A DNA stretch of 64,000 bases from Colwellia sp. 39_35_sub15_T18 (GTDB lineage Bacteria > Pseudomonadota > Gammaproteobacteria > Enterobacterales > Alteromonadaceae): NCBI GenBank assembly GCA_002162675.1, contig MAAE01000032.1:62001-126000 (forward strand). The letters run 5' to 3'. Position numbers and translations under genes: made by a program. Every line of letters starts with the position of its first letter. The first letter of the stretch is position 1. The notes under the pieces are model-generated. The model did no database searches. It saw only the letters and a program-made list of their open reading frames with translations, and was not told where the DNA came from. Of the stretch, positions 1 through 8,756 are shown piece after piece.

Positions 1-30
1 ATGAACAACGGGGCTAAAAATCATGATTAG
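1..30 (+). CDS. possible 3' end of an upstream gene (pabC expected)
   Basis: Frame 1 is open from the first base to a TAG at 28-30, overlapping the start of mltG by 8 nt. In many gammaproteobacteria pabC (aminodeoxychorismate lyase) lies directly before mltG, so this could be its last nine codons. The fragment is too short to recognise, and frame 3 (stop at 15-17) is equally possible. Placement rests only on synteny. Confidence 0.2.
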   Translation: MNNGAKNHD

Positions 31-1039
31 CACTGTTATTAAAAGAATGTTGTTGATTTTGTTGCTGACTTTTACACTATTCATAATTGCTTTTTTTCTG
101 CTGTTAGAAAAACAAATGCAACTACCTTTGCCTCTTAGTCAGGTACAATTATTGACCGTTGATAAAGGCAGCTCAGTGAACTCCTTTGCTAAAAAATTGG
201 TCAAACAAGGTTGGCTTGAAAATCGTTTTTGGCTGCGCGCTTATGCACGCTTATATCCTGATAAGGTGAAAATTAAAGCGGGAACCTATCAAATACCGCT
301 TAACACTAGCTTACAAAGCTTATTGACACTGCTTTCTAGTGGTAAAGAGTACCAATTTCAGTTGACGTTTGTTGAGGGTACAAGCTTTCAGCAATGGTTA
401 GCACAGTTAAAGCAGCAGCCAAAGTTAGCACAAACGTTATCTTCATTAACGTTAGCGCAAATAGCCCAACGTTTAGATATTAAACAAGCGAATCCTGAAG
501 GGTGGTTTTTTCCTGAAACCTATGCTTTTACTCAAGGCACGGTCGACTTTCAATTATTAAAACGTGCCCATGCGAAGATGAAAACAGCTTTACATGAGCT
601 ATGGCAGCAAAGAGCGACTAATTTACCTTATAAAACCCCATATCAAGCTTTGATTATGGCTTCAATTATTGAAAAAGAAACTAGCTATTTACCTGAGCAG
701 GGGCTTATTGCCTCAGTCTTTATTAATCGTTTAGCCAAAAAAATGCGTTTGCAAACAGATCCAACGGTTATTTATGGCTTAGGAGAGCGTTATAAAGGTG
801 ATATTACCCGCGCTCACTTGCGAGAAAAAACACTTTATAACACCTACAGAATTAATGGTTTACCGCCAACACCTATTGCCATGCCAAGTCTTTCGGCACT
901 AAAGGCGGCGCTTAATCCTGCCAGCAGTGACTATTACTATTTTGTTAGTGCTGGTAATGGCAAGCATGCTTTTAGTAAAACACTTACCGAGCACAATGCC
1001 GCTGTTAGGCGGTTTTTGGCGTTATCAAGAAATAAGTAA
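23..1039 (+). CDS. mltG: Endolytic murein transglycosylase MltG (YceG-like)
   Basis: The 338-residue protein matches the usual MltG length of about 340. MltG is an inner-membrane lytic transglycosylase that cleaves nascent glycan strands and so helps set glycan chain length. One N-terminal membrane segment (about residues 8-28) is followed by a LysM-like region and the YceG domain. The segment IMASIIEKET around residues 211-220 carries the expected catalytic glutamate, and the conserved LQTDPTVIYG and YNTYRINGLPPTPIA blocks follow. It sits first in the mltG-tmk-holB-pilZ-tatD block, a common arrangement in this class. Start is the ATG at 23. Confidence 0.95.
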   Translation: MISTVIKRMLLILLLTFTLFIIAFFLLLEKQMQLPLPLSQVQLLTVDKGSSVNSFAKKLVKQGWLENRFWLRAYARLYPDKVKIKAGTYQIPLNTSLQSLLTLLSSGKEYQFQLTFVEGTSFQQWLAQLKQQPKLAQTLSSLTLAQIAQRLDIKQANPEGWFFPETYAFTQGTVDFQLLKRAHAKMKTALHELWQQRATNLPYKTPYQALIMASIIEKETSYLPEQGLIASVFINRLAKKMRLQTDPTVIYGLGERYKGDITRAHLREKTLYNTYRINGLPPTPIAMPSLSALKAALNPASSDYYYFVSAGNGKHAFSKTLTEHNAAVRRFLALSRNK

Positions 1040-1049
1040 TATTGATTAT

Positions 1050-1631
1050 ATGAACAGCTCGATAAATAAAATGATAGTGGCGGATATTTTTGGGGTAACG
1101 CCAGCATTAATAGCGCTTGGTCGTACTATTAACGCTGATATCATTGTTGACCCTTATGATGGCAAAATGATGAACTTTGACAATGAGGCACAGGCATATC
1201 ATTATTTTACTGACAATGTTGGCCTTGATGTCTATGTAAATAAACTGTCTAAAATTATGAAAGAATGCGCTGATAAAACTATCATTATCGGCTTTAGTAT
1301 TGGCGCTGCTGCAATCTGGAAATTATCTGCATCAACCGATATCGAAATAATTAAACGAGTAAAATATGCAATTTGTTTTTATGGCTCTCAAATTAGGCAT
1401 TTAACTACCTTGTCTCCCAACTTTGATGTACAGCTTATTTTTCCTAAGAGTGAAGCTCATTTTGATGTGCAGGCATTAGTAGAGCGGCTCGCTAACAAAA
1501 AAAGGGTGACTGCGGTACAAGTTGATTTTTTGCATGGCTTTATGAATTCACATTCTAATAACTTTAATCAGCTGGGCTATACAGCGCATGTGAAACTATT
1601 ACAGCAAAATATTAATTTAAGTGATTATTGA
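1050..1631 (+). CDS. Dienelactone hydrolase-family alpha/beta hydrolase
   Basis: The ORF track begins at 927 inside mltG, but the protein resembles the family only from MNSSINKMIVADIFG, so I place the start at the ATG at 1050, ten bases after mltG ends (ATG 1071 is an alternative). That gives 193 residues, short but normal for this family. G-F-S-I-G is a G-x-S-x-G nucleophile elbow, and FLHGFMN near the C-terminus supplies the expected catalytic histidine. The substrate is not evident. It is probably cytoplasmic, with no signal peptide. It is an insertion relative to E. coli, where tmk follows mltG directly. Confidence 0.75.
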   Translation: MNSSINKMIVADIFGVTPALIALGRTINADIIVDPYDGKMMNFDNEAQAYHYFTDNVGLDVYVNKLSKIMKECADKTIIIGFSIGAAAIWKLSASTDIEIIKRVKYAICFYGSQIRHLTTLSPNFDVQLIFPKSEAHFDVQALVERLANKKRVTAVQVDFLHGFMNSHSNNFNQLGYTAHVKLLQQNINLSDY

Positions 1632-1738
1632 CAACATATTCTTTAAAAGGACTTAAATAAGGTGTTGTTAATCTAAAAGCTATATATTATTGCCCGTGTG
1701 TTCCTCGTGGGAAACTTAAATAAATAGATGAGAGAAAT

Positions 1739-2374
1739 ATGAATAAAGGTTTTATGGTTGTTTTTGATGGCAGTAATGGCGCGGGTAAAACAACCGTTAT
1801 CAAAGGGGTTGAACAATACTTGCTATCAAAAGGCTTCGATGTACTTCTCACCAGAGAGCCGGGCGGTACACCTATAGGGGAAAAAATTAGAGACGTTATT
1901 TTAGATCCCACCACCCCCGAAATGTCATTTATGACCGAATTAATGCTCTTTGGTGCTGGACGTGCCCAACATATTCAAGAAAAAATAGTGCCTGCGTTAG
2001 CACAGGGGAAAATCGTCATCTGTGATCGGTTTGATGCCGCCACTTTTAGTTTTCAGCACTATGCTAGAGGCATCGATTTAGATACTATTATTAAGATCAA
2101 TGATTTAGCGTTAGCGGGGTTTAGCCCCGAGATAAATATTATTTTAGACTTAGATCCCAATGAAGGTTTAAAGCGGGTGCATAGCCGTGGCGAAGGTCTT
2201 GATCGTTTAGAAGACGAAAAGGCAGAGTTTTTGATCAAAGCGAGAAATGGTTATTTAAAACAAGCGCAGCAGTCTCCTGAAAAATTTGAAGTGATTGATG
2301 CCGCACAGTCAAAACAAGCTGTTTTAGCGGATGTCATTAACATTATAGATACCTTACTGGTAAAGCGTAGCTAA
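1739..2374 (+). CDS. tmk: Thymidylate kinase (dTMP kinase)
   Basis: This kinase phosphorylates dTMP to dTDP with ATP, an essential step of dTTP synthesis. The 211 residues show a P-loop (GSNGAGKTT), the TREPGGTPIGEKIR block that contacts dTMP, and the late RGEGLDRLE segment. Two positions look unlike E. coli Tmk: the P-loop is preceded by FDG rather than the usual EG, and the DR(x)n(A)YQG motif reads DRFDAATFSFQHYARG. Gene order (mltG, tmk, holB) supports the assignment. GAGAGA lies just upstream of the ATG, and holB starts one base after the stop, so the two are probably co-translated. Confidence 0.93.
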   Translation: MNKGFMVVFDGSNGAGKTTVIKGVEQYLLSKGFDVLLTREPGGTPIGEKIRDVILDPTTPEMSFMTELMLFGAGRAQHIQEKIVPALAQGKIVICDRFDAATFSFQHYARGIDLDTIIKINDLALAGFSPEINIILDLDPNEGLKRVHSRGEGLDRLEDEKAEFLIKARNGYLKQAQQSPEKFEVIDAAQSKQAVLADVINIIDTLLVKRS

Positions 2375-2375
2375 T

Positions 2376-3362
2376 ATGAAACCTTGGTTAATTGAGCATC
2401 AACAACGGCTAAGCCAACAGTTTAGTCAGCATATTTTACCGCATGCAATATTAATTACCGGTGTTAAAGGTGCGGGTAAGTTGTCACTTGCCCAGTGGCT
2501 AATTAAATTGTTAGCCTGTCAAAAACCTACGCAGATACAAGGTGAACCATTGCGTGCTTGTGGTCAGTGTAAAACCTGCTTGCTTGAGCGTAGTAATACC
2601 TTACCCGATCATCTAAATTTAATAGCAGAAAAAACTAGTTTAGGTGTTGATGAAGTGCGTTATGCGAACAGTTTTTTGCAAAAAACAGCACAATTGGGCA
2701 CTTATAAAACGGTGTTAATTGCTCATAGCGAATTGATGACAATAGCGGCGGCTAATGCATTATTAAAAACGCTGGAAGAGCCAACAGATAACAGCATTAT
2801 TGTGTTGTTAACGGATGATATTGAAAGGTTATTACCCACCATAGTTAGCCGAACAAGGGTGTTGAATATCAGGCCTGTTGTTGGTCAAGCCTTGATGAAA
2901 AACCTAGCTGAAACCGAGGGTAGCGCTTTAACAAGTTTAGAAAGTAATGTCACGGTAAATCAACATGCAGGTTTTGTTAATTTAACGCAACTTCCCGAGT
3001 TAACCGATCAAGTAGTCAATGAAGAATTTCAACATTTTAAGCAAACATACATAGGCTTTCTTTATCATCAACAAGGTGAAAGCTTATTGTTACAGCAAGT
3101 GTTAAGTAATGAGCATTCATTACGCTGGCTCGAACAGATTACCGTTGGCTTACAACGAGAAAACTTACTTAATGCAACTGACTCAGTGCCAAAGCCAATA
3201 AAGCTAAACTCTCAAGTATTGAATCAGCTCTATAAAGTTATCATTAATGGGTGTAAAGTAATAAAATCTTATCCTCAAGCTAATAAACAGTTTGTTTGTG
3301 AGCAACTTATCATCTCGATAAGTGATGTAATGGCAGCAAATAGCACCTTGATAAAAAATTAA
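2376..3362 (+). CDS. holB: DNA polymerase III subunit delta'
   Basis: Delta' is part of the clamp loader that opens and loads the beta sliding clamp. The protein (328 residues, typical length) has the AAA+ layout with a degenerate P-loop (GVKGAGKLS), a four-cysteine zinc module (C-x8 or more-CGQCKTC, residues about 50-70), LLKTLEEP and a sensor-like SRTRVL. Loss of a working P-loop is normal for delta', which does not hydrolyse ATP. It follows tmk with a 1-nt gap and precedes pilZ by 20 nt, as in Pseudomonas and relatives. Confidence 0.93.
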   Translation: MKPWLIEHQQRLSQQFSQHILPHAILITGVKGAGKLSLAQWLIKLLACQKPTQIQGEPLRACGQCKTCLLERSNTLPDHLNLIAEKTSLGVDEVRYANSFLQKTAQLGTYKTVLIAHSELMTIAAANALLKTLEEPTDNSIIVLLTDDIERLLPTIVSRTRVLNIRPVVGQALMKNLAETEGSALTSLESNVTVNQHAGFVNLTQLPELTDQVVNEEFQHFKQTYIGFLYHQQGESLLLQQVLSNEHSLRWLEQITVGLQRENLLNATDSVPKPIKLNSQVLNQLYKVIINGCKVIKSYPQANKQFVCEQLIISISDVMAANSTLIKN

Positions 3363-3382
3363 CAATAAGCAGGAGAGCGCGT

Positions 3383-3709
3383 TTGATCCCCATCAATGTT
3401 GAATTTCAATCAGAGCATGATTTATATATCTCTTATATGCCATTTTTAAAAGAGGGTGGTTTATTTGTTCGTACGGCCGAGCCTTATGAGCTTGGTGTCG
3501 AAGTTGAGCTTAATGTCTTATTGCCAGACTCCTTAGAGCCTTCGCTTATTAAAGGGGATGTTTGTTGGATAACACCGACAGGAGCTCAAAATGGTACGCC
3601 AGCAGGAATAGGCGTGAGTTTTACCGATGATCCTGATAAAGTACGCAATCAAATTGAGCAAGCGATTGCTCGTCAATTAAGTTCGTCAGAGCCAACTTTA
3701 ACCATGTAA
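3383..3709 (+). CDS. pilZ: PilZ domain protein, type IV pilus PilZ family
   Basis: This is a 108-residue single-domain PilZ protein. It starts at TTG 3383, chosen because a good AGGAGAG lies about six bases upstream and no ATG is available. The C-terminal AGIGVSF resembles the conserved G-x-G-V-x-F strand, but the N-terminal RxxxR c-di-GMP motif of canonical PilZ domains is absent. That absence is characteristic of the holB-linked PilZ that acts in type IV pilus assembly. The position directly after holB is the classical one. No pilus genes lie in this window, so its role is inferred from the family. Confidence 0.88.
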   Translation: MIPINVEFQSEHDLYISYMPFLKEGGLFVRTAEPYELGVEVELNVLLPDSLEPSLIKGDVCWITPTGAQNGTPAGIGVSFTDDPDKVRNQIEQAIARQLSSSEPTLTM

Positions 3710-3755
3710 CTTGGTTTGGTGTTTGTTTTCGTGTACCTTTCAACTTAAAAGCTTT

Positions 3756-3855
3756 ACCACAGAAAAAGCGCTGAGGTGTTACTCACTACACAGAGAATAA
3801 TAAGTCCTCTGTGTAGGCTCGAAGAGCCCTCTGTGCAGTATCGCACCTCGGTGGT
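3756..3855. repeat. Nested inverted-repeat element between pilZ and tatD
   Basis: About 100 bp of symmetric sequence: an outer ACCAC/GTGGT pair, a GAGGTG (3773-3778)/CACCTC (3844-3849) pair and a perfect inner pair CTACACAGAG (3786-3795)/CTCTGTGTAG (3807-3816), followed by GCTCGAAGAGC. It has the look of a small dispersed palindromic element, but only this one copy is in the window. It could also terminate or process the holB-pilZ transcript, although there is no T-run. Confidence 0.6.
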
Positions 3856-3908
3856 GAACAGCCATGTTTTCGTTAACTTTAATAATATAATTATTCTGGA
3901 GCCCGTTT

Positions 3909-4676
3909 TTGTTTATTGATTCCCATTGCCACCTAGATCGCCTTAACCTATCCCTTTATGACAACCAATTAGCTAATGTGGTACAAGCAGCCAAAGCTGA
4001 AAAGGTCGATAAACTTTTATGCGTTAGTGTTACCTTGGAAGATTTTCCAGCCATGCTGGAAAAAACAAAAGACTTTGACAATGTCCTTGTTTCTTGTGGT
4101 ACGCACCCACTTAACCAAGATGATGAAGTAAGTGAGCAACAATTATATGCCTTAGCAGATCAAAAGCGCGTGATTGCCATTGGTGAAACAGGCCTTGATT
4201 ATCACTACGCACCAGAAACTAAAGCTTTGCAGTTAGACTCCTTCAAAAAGCATATTAAGGTCGCTAAGGCATTAAAAAAACCCTTAATCATACATACTCG
4301 AGAGGCACAGCAAGATACGCTAGATATATTAATTGCTGAAGGTGCTGCTGAAGTAGGGGGCATATTGCACTGTTTTACTGAAAGTTGGGATATGGCTAAA
4401 AAAGCATTAGAGTTAGGTTTTTATATTTCGTTTTCTGGCATCGTTACTTTTAAAAGTGCCAGTGCTTTACGCGAAGTGGCCAAGCTAGTGCCTGATGATA
4501 GAATACTAATTGAAACTGATGCTCCTTATTTAGCGCCTGTGCCGCACCGAGGCAAAGAAAATCAACCTGCCTATGTGGTTGAAGTCGCAAAGCACTTAGC
4601 CAGTATCCGTGGTCAATCAGTCGAAACTATCGCAAAATTAACGACAGATAACTTTAATCGCTTATTTAATTTGTAA
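3909..4676 (+). CDS. TatD family metal-dependent hydrolase (YcfH type)
   Basis: This 255-residue TIM-barrel hydrolase belongs to the TatD family of Mg-dependent deoxyribonucleases. Metal ligands are visible in DSHCHLD (HxH), GETGLDYHY, IIHTREA, LHCFTES and IETDAPYLAP. The start is TTG 3909: GGAG ends seven bases before it and the conserved FIDSHCHLD follows at once. The gene is the YcfH-type paralogue found after holB in enterobacteria. The physiological substrate of this paralogue is not settled. A 199-bp repeat-bearing gap separates it from pilZ, so it may have its own promoter. Confidence 0.9.
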   Translation: MFIDSHCHLDRLNLSLYDNQLANVVQAAKAEKVDKLLCVSVTLEDFPAMLEKTKDFDNVLVSCGTHPLNQDDEVSEQQLYALADQKRVIAIGETGLDYHYAPETKALQLDSFKKHIKVAKALKKPLIIHTREAQQDTLDILIAEGAAEVGGILHCFTESWDMAKKALELGFYISFSGIVTFKSASALREVAKLVPDDRILIETDAPYLAPVPHRGKENQPAYVVEVAKHLASIRGQSVETIAKLTTDNFNRLFNL

Positions 4677-4716
4677 GTTGAGAGTTTGATTTACGGATTA
4701 TTTTCTCCATTATTTC

Positions 4717-4748
4717 AAAGCATTTGGATGCACTTTCCCAAATGCTTT
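4717..4748 (+). terminator. Hairpin downstream of tatD
   Basis: AAAGCATTTGG (4717-4727) pairs perfectly with CCAAATGCTTT (4738-4748) across a 10-base loop, 41 bases after the tatD stop. There is no T-tract after the stem, so it is a weak intrinsic terminator at best, or an mRNA-stabilising stem. Confidence 0.45.
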
Positions 4749-4938
4749 AACACAAACTCTTTCAAGTTCTTCGATACCCTCCATCACCTGATCATTTTTA
4801 AATTCAAAAATTGAATAGCAAAATTAAATACGAAAAATGAATAACTAAAATAATACTGGCATTATATGACTTTTCAGCTAGATTTAAGTCATTGCTTTAT
4901 TAGCAGTTGTACCTTTTTAAGGAGCTATTTTTTCGGTT

Positions 4939-7314
4939 ATGGTTAAGACTGCACACGATACATTGAGTAGTGTAGCCAGGGAGAGTGTGATGGCACAAAA
5001 ATTTACCAGACCTTTAGCAAGGCAACTGCTGTTTTGGATTTTATTGTCCAGTTCGGTTTTAACCTTAGTGATCACCAGTTTTCATTTATATCTTGATTAT
5101 CGTCAAGATATGTCAGCAATAGATGCCAGGTTGATACAAATAGAAAACAGCTATTTGCCAACCATAGCTAGTGCCCTTTGGACTGAAGATCAAGCACAAT
5201 TAGAAGTACAACTTGTCGGTATAAAAAACTTACCAGAAGTTAGTGTAGTCCAATTGAACGTTGAGCAGCAGCTATTATTTAGTCAAGGAAAAAATCAGTC
5301 AAAATACATTCGTGAGCGTCATTGGCCAGTTAATTATGACTTTGATGGCAGTACTGAGGTTTTAGGGGAGCTCTATGTCATCACTGATCTTAGCGTTGTT
5401 TATGAAAAATTGACGAGAAAAGCACTACTCACCTTAGCAACGCAAGGGGCAAAAACCTTTATTATTTCCTTTGCGATTTTCTTCATTGTTTATTATTTGA
5501 TTGCCCGCCATATCAAAACCATTGCCAACTCAATGGCAGAATTTAAGCTTACTCCTGATAACGCTAACAATCCTAGTCAAGCACTACATTTAGTACGTGC
5601 TGATGACGTAGATGATGAATTAACTTATCTAGTCACAAAATATAATGATATGCACGATAAAATTTATCGTGATTTTATTGAGTTAAACAAACAAAAGGAA
5701 AAAGCTGAGGAAATTAACCAATTAAAAAGTGATTTTTTAGCTAATATCAGTCATGAAGTTAAAACGCCAATGAATGGTGTTTTTGGTATGGCACACTTGC
5801 TGCTGAAAACCCCCCTCAACAAAGAGCAGTATGAATATATTGAAGTGATCAAAAACAGCTCAGTGCACATGCTAGATCTGTTAAATAGCATTCTCGACTT
5901 TTCTAAAATTGAAGCGAATAAACTTGAATTGGACATACAGCCATTTGACTTGGAAAAACTGATTGCTGAAACGGCCACTTTATTTAGGGCAAGCATGGAT
6001 AATAATGCTTTGGTTTTTATATCTAATGCCGAGCTGGATTTACCTTGTTTAATGCAAGGTGACTCAATGCGTTTACGTCAAGTTTTAGTCAATCTCCTCA
6101 GCAATGCTTTTAAGTTTACTAAAACTGGCCGAATAGTACTTGAGGTAAGTCGCCTTACTGGCGATGCCAATAGCTGTGCTGTTTTATTTTCAGTAACCGA
6201 TACCGGTATTGGCATAGCGACAGAAAAACAAGCCACTATTTTTGATAAATTTACCCAAGCTGACAGCTCAACCACGCGTCATTACGGCGGTACTGGTTTA
6301 GGTTTAGCTATTTGCTCACACTTGGTGATAAAAATGGGCGGAGAACTTCAATTAGTCAGTGAAGAAGAGCAAGGTAGCCGGTTTTACTTCTCTATACCCA
6401 TGCAATTATCTGATATTAGTATAGAAAAAATACCAGAGCAGAGTCATAAGCTGCATGACCTTAAGGTTTTAGTTGTTGATGATTACCAATTTAATACCCG
6501 AATGATGACAGATTTACTCTCTGGCTGGCAAATGCGAGTGGAGAGCGTTAATACCGCCGAGCAGGCAATTTCAGTCTGCAAAGGCCGTCTTGGTGAGCAG
6601 AATATTTTTGATTATATATTTATCGACAAATGTATGCCAACGACAGACGGTTATCAGCTATTTCAGCAGCTTACTTCAATGCAACTTACTAATGGCGCCA
6701 AAGTAATACTAACCTCAGCCCGTGCAGATGCCCATGATGCAGGAAAGTGTAAACAAATGGGTATCGATGCATTTTTGCCCGTACCAGCTAACCATGAACA
6801 GATATTAGCGCTGTTATTAACTTTGCTAACGGATAAAAAAGTAATAACACTTCCTGAAGACTCAGATATTAAAGCAATAGCAAATGAGCATGATCAAGAA
6901 CAAGCACAAATAACACCCTCTCAAGACTTTCCTTTAGTATTACTAGCGGATGATTCCAGAATAAATCAGCAGGTATTTCGTGCCATGTTGAAAAGCGTTA
7001 ATCATCAACTCATTATTGCTAACAATGGTGAAGAGGCTGTTAAGCTGTGGCAGGAAAATATGGTTGATTTAATTTTTATGGATTGTCACATGCCTGTGAT
7101 GGATGGCTTTGATGCAACCTTGGCAATACGTCAGCAAGAGTCAGTGGATGCCCAAAGAACAGCTATTGTCGCGTTAACGGCCAGTGATTTGAGTGTTGAT
7201 AAGCAAAAGTGTTTTGATGTTGGCATGGATGATTTTATTGCCAAACCTTATGTGTCGGAGCAGTTAATATTAATGATGAACAAATATGTTCTTGCTAGGA
7301 AACAGGTAATATAA
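4939..7314 (+). CDS. Membrane hybrid sensor histidine kinase with two receiver domains
   Basis: 791 residues. An N-terminal membrane helix (about 29-50), a periplasmic sensing region of about 115 residues and a second helix (about 168-188) lead into a coiled linker and a HisKA domain with the phospho-accepting His272 ([13 protein letters not shown]). HATPase_c follows with [17 protein letters not shown] and GGTGLGLAI. Two receivers end the protein: the first is divergent (DDYQFN, Asp563 in IDKCMP), the second canonical (DDSRIN, Asp715 in [10 protein letters not shown]). No separate Hpt protein is adjacent. AGGAG lies about 14 bases before ATG 4939; ATG 4990 is an alternative start. The solute-binding gene 12 bp downstream may supply its ligand. 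Confidence 0.88.
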   Translation: MVKTAHDTLSSVARESVMAQKFTRPLARQLLFWILLSSSVLTLVITSFHLYLDYRQDMSAIDARLIQIENSYLPTIASALWTEDQAQLEVQLVGIKNLPEVSVVQLNVEQQLLFSQGKNQSKYIRERHWPVNYDFDGSTEVLGELYVITDLSVVYEKLTRKALLTLATQGAKTFIISFAIFFIVYYLIARHIKTIANSMAEFKLTPDNANNPSQALHLVRADDVDDELTYLVTKYNDMHDKIYRDFIELNKQKEKAEEINQLKSDFLANISHEVKTPMNGVFGMAHLLLKTPLNKEQYEYIEVIKNSSVHMLDLLNSILDFSKIEANKLELDIQPFDLEKLIAETATLFRASMDNNALVFISNAELDLPCLMQGDSMRLRQVLVNLLSNAFKFTKTGRIVLEVSRLTGDANSCAVLFSVTDTGIGIATEKQATIFDKFTQADSSTTRHYGGTGLGLAICSHLVIKMGGELQLVSEEEQGSRFYFSIPMQLSDISIEKIPEQSHKLHDLKVLVVDDYQFNTRMMTDLLSGWQMRVESVNTAEQAISVCKGRLGEQNIFDYIFIDKCMPTTDGYQLFQQLTSMQLTNGAKVILTSARADAHDAGKCKQMGIDAFLPVPANHEQILALLLTLLTDKKVITLPEDSDIKAIANEHDQEQAQITPSQDFPLVLLADDSRINQQVFRAMLKSVNHQLIIANNGEEAVKLWQENMVDLIFMDCHMPVMDGFDATLAIRQQESVDAQRTAIVALTASDLSVDKQKCFDVGMDDFIAKPYVSEQLILMMNKYVLARKQVI

Positions 7315-7326
7315 GGATAGTTTTAA

Positions 7327-8085
7327 ATGTTATATAAAGTTGCTGTTATGATAGTTTTTATGATGTTAGCTGCTTGTTATACTCCTAGCCTATTCGCACA
7401 GTCTGAAATCGGTGTATCAAAATACAATCAGCACAAGCCATTGTTAGTAGGTTATATAAATTTCAGTCCCTTATATTTTACCTCAGAGCAAAAAGCACAG
7501 GGTATTTTGGTTGATGTCACAAAAAAAATATTTACTGAGTTAAATCTCGAATATAGAGAACTTCTTATGCCCACAAAGCGCTTATTTTCTAGTTTGAAAG
7601 TTGGTCGGGTAGATTTGTGGTGTGGGATTAAAGTGGCAGAGTTAGAAGGTCAGGTGTTAACAGGGCAGGTGCCACTGCATCATTTAACGTTAAATCTTTA
7701 TCGAAGTGAACAAAGTTTAGCCATCAAAAATAAGACGGATCTAACGGATAAAAAAATTATATTACTATTAGGGTATAGTTATGGTGACTGGGGGCGCTAT
7801 ATTCGCAACAAAGCTAATAAAGTGAAGTTTATTGAAGTAAAGACGCATCAAGATGCGTTAAGACTGCTTAATAGAGGTCGCTTCCAGTACCTACTTAACT
7901 ATCAAGCGCCAATGAATGCAGCATTTGAAAAAACTGCTACCGCTAAATTACCGTGGCAAACGATCAGTAGCCTACCGATAATGTTTAATGTTTCTAAAGC
8001 TCATCCTAGCGCCAAGTTATTATTAGCTAAGTTAGATCGCAAGTTGGCTGATCTTATTCAACGTGGTGCACTGACAATTCAGTAG
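7327..8085 (+). CDS. Periplasmic solute-binding protein, family 3-like
   Basis: 252 residues with an N-terminal signal sequence. MMLAAC could be a lipobox, making it lipid-anchored, while SLFAQ could be a Sec cleavage site; I cannot decide. The mature part resembles bacterial family-3 substrate-binding proteins (LLVGYINFSPLYF, then GILVDVTKKIF and a two-lobe layout). No transporter genes flank it, so a sensory role with the upstream histidine kinase is more likely than uptake: the stop of the kinase and this start are 12 bp apart. Ligand unknown. The stop codon lies inside an 11-bp tandem repeat. Confidence 0.72.
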   Translation: MLYKVAVMIVFMMLAACYTPSLFAQSEIGVSKYNQHKPLLVGYINFSPLYFTSEQKAQGILVDVTKKIFTELNLEYRELLMPTKRLFSSLKVGRVDLWCGIKVAELEGQVLTGQVPLHHLTLNLYRSEQSLAIKNKTDLTDKKIILLLGYSYGDWGRYIRNKANKVKFIEVKTHQDALRLLNRGRFQYLLNYQAPMNAAFEKTATAKLPWQTISSLPIMFNVSKAHPSAKLLLAKLDRKLADLIQRGALTIQ

Positions 8086-8109
8086 CCATTCAGTAGCCAT
8101 TCAGTAGTA
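8077..8109 (+). repeat. Three tandem copies of an 11-bp unit over a stop codon
   Basis: ATTCAGTAGCC is repeated at 8077, 8088 and 8099 (the last ends in TA). The first copy contains the TAG stop of the solute-binding gene; the other two lie in the 3' untranslated region. This looks like recent slippage. Confidence 0.8.
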
Positions 8110-8271
8110 ACTAAGTACAACTCAGAATGATTCAGCCATAAAATAGCCCATTGAGACATAATCTTACATGCCGATGTAGATCAATCAGGAACAATTCTAG
8201 ATTGGTCGAAAACGTCATTGCAGTGGTGTTTTAGGCTGGAACCCTATTTGGAAAACATCGATAAAGGCAGC

Positions 8272-8301
8272 AAAAAAAAGCCCGAATAATATATTCGGGC
8301 T
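8272..8301 (-). terminator. Strong minus-strand intrinsic terminator
   Basis: AGCCCGAATA (8279-8288) pairs perfectly with TATTCGGGCT (8292-8301) around a 3-base loop. Read on the minus strand, the stem is followed at once by eight T (plus-strand A-run 8272-8279), which is a textbook rho-independent terminator. The nearest minus-strand gene ends 455 bp upstream at 8757, so it ends either a long 3' UTR of the antiporter gene or a separate small RNA. Confidence 0.8.
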
Positions 8302-8310
8302 CAAGGGAAT

Positions 8311-8330
8311 GGCTCAAAGGGGTTTGAGCC
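8311..8330. repeat. Perfect 8-bp hairpin beside the terminator
   Basis: GGCTCAAA and TTTGAGCC flank a GGGG loop (CCCC on the minus strand). It lies ten bases before the minus-strand terminator, giving the two-hairpin 3' end typical of bacterial small RNAs. Confidence 0.6.
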
Positions 8331-8414
8331 GTGCGCTAATTAACTACTTACAAATATAACAAAACACAATAAAAACATAACAAAAACAAAGTAAACATCT
8401 ACTATCAATATTTA

Positions 8415-8461
8415 GACGGACTTATATAATAAAAATAAGTATCGTTAAATATAAGTCCGTC
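8415..8461. repeat. 13-bp perfect inverted repeat
   Basis: GACGGACTTATAT (8415-8427) and ATATAAGTCCGTC (8449-8461) are exact reverse complements separated by 21 bp of AT-rich sequence. It could be an operator dyad or an RNA stem. Confidence 0.65.
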
Positions 8462-8490
8462 AAAAGAGTGCGCGAGCATCACTTTTATCA

Positions 8491-8582
8491 CCACTACAGT
8501 GAATGATTGAAACAAGTTATAACAACCAATTTAGTTATCAAAACAACTCTGTTGCTCAACTTGTATTCATTAAGTGTAGTGG
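8491..8582. repeat. Long imperfect inverted repeat
   Basis: The arms at 8491-8518 and 8558-8582 are complementary over about 25 bp with a few mismatches (CCACTACA...CAAGTT against its complement). The interior holds a further ATAAC/GTTAT pair. On the plus strand a T5 run follows the right arm by a few bases. It resembles a small palindromic element or a structured RNA. Confidence 0.55.
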
Positions 8583-8756
8583 ATGTTTTTACAAATGCGA
8601 ATTATTTTTTATTTTTTTTATCTATATGTTTTTAAAGGGTTAAATTTAACAAAAGTAAAGGTTAATGATTTAGGTGGTGTTTTTAATAACATCTTTACCA
8701 CTGGCTATGCACGGTTTTTTCACAGTATATCCACAGACGCTTAATCGGTAAACCAA

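Larger units (their letters stand above)
8086..8756. other. Gene-free 670-bp region rich in inverted repeats
   Basis: No credible ORF is present on either strand. The first part (8110-8270) is unremarkable. From 8272 to 8582 there are four separate inverted repeats, listed as their own entries. The remaining 8583-8756 is AT-rich and precedes the antiporter stop codon. The region lies between a plus-strand operon end and a minus-strand gene end, so the structure is not needed simply to drive the neighbouring genes. Confidence 0.6.

Noticed and set aside
927-1049. N-terminal extension of the hydrolase ORF
   Set aside because: Overlaps mltG; the hydrophobic stretch is an out-of-frame reading of the mltG end, and the family similarity starts after 1050.
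8715-8740. DnaA-box-like TATATCCACA
   Set aside because: A single site one base off consensus; no cluster, AT-rich unwinding region or origin genes nearby.
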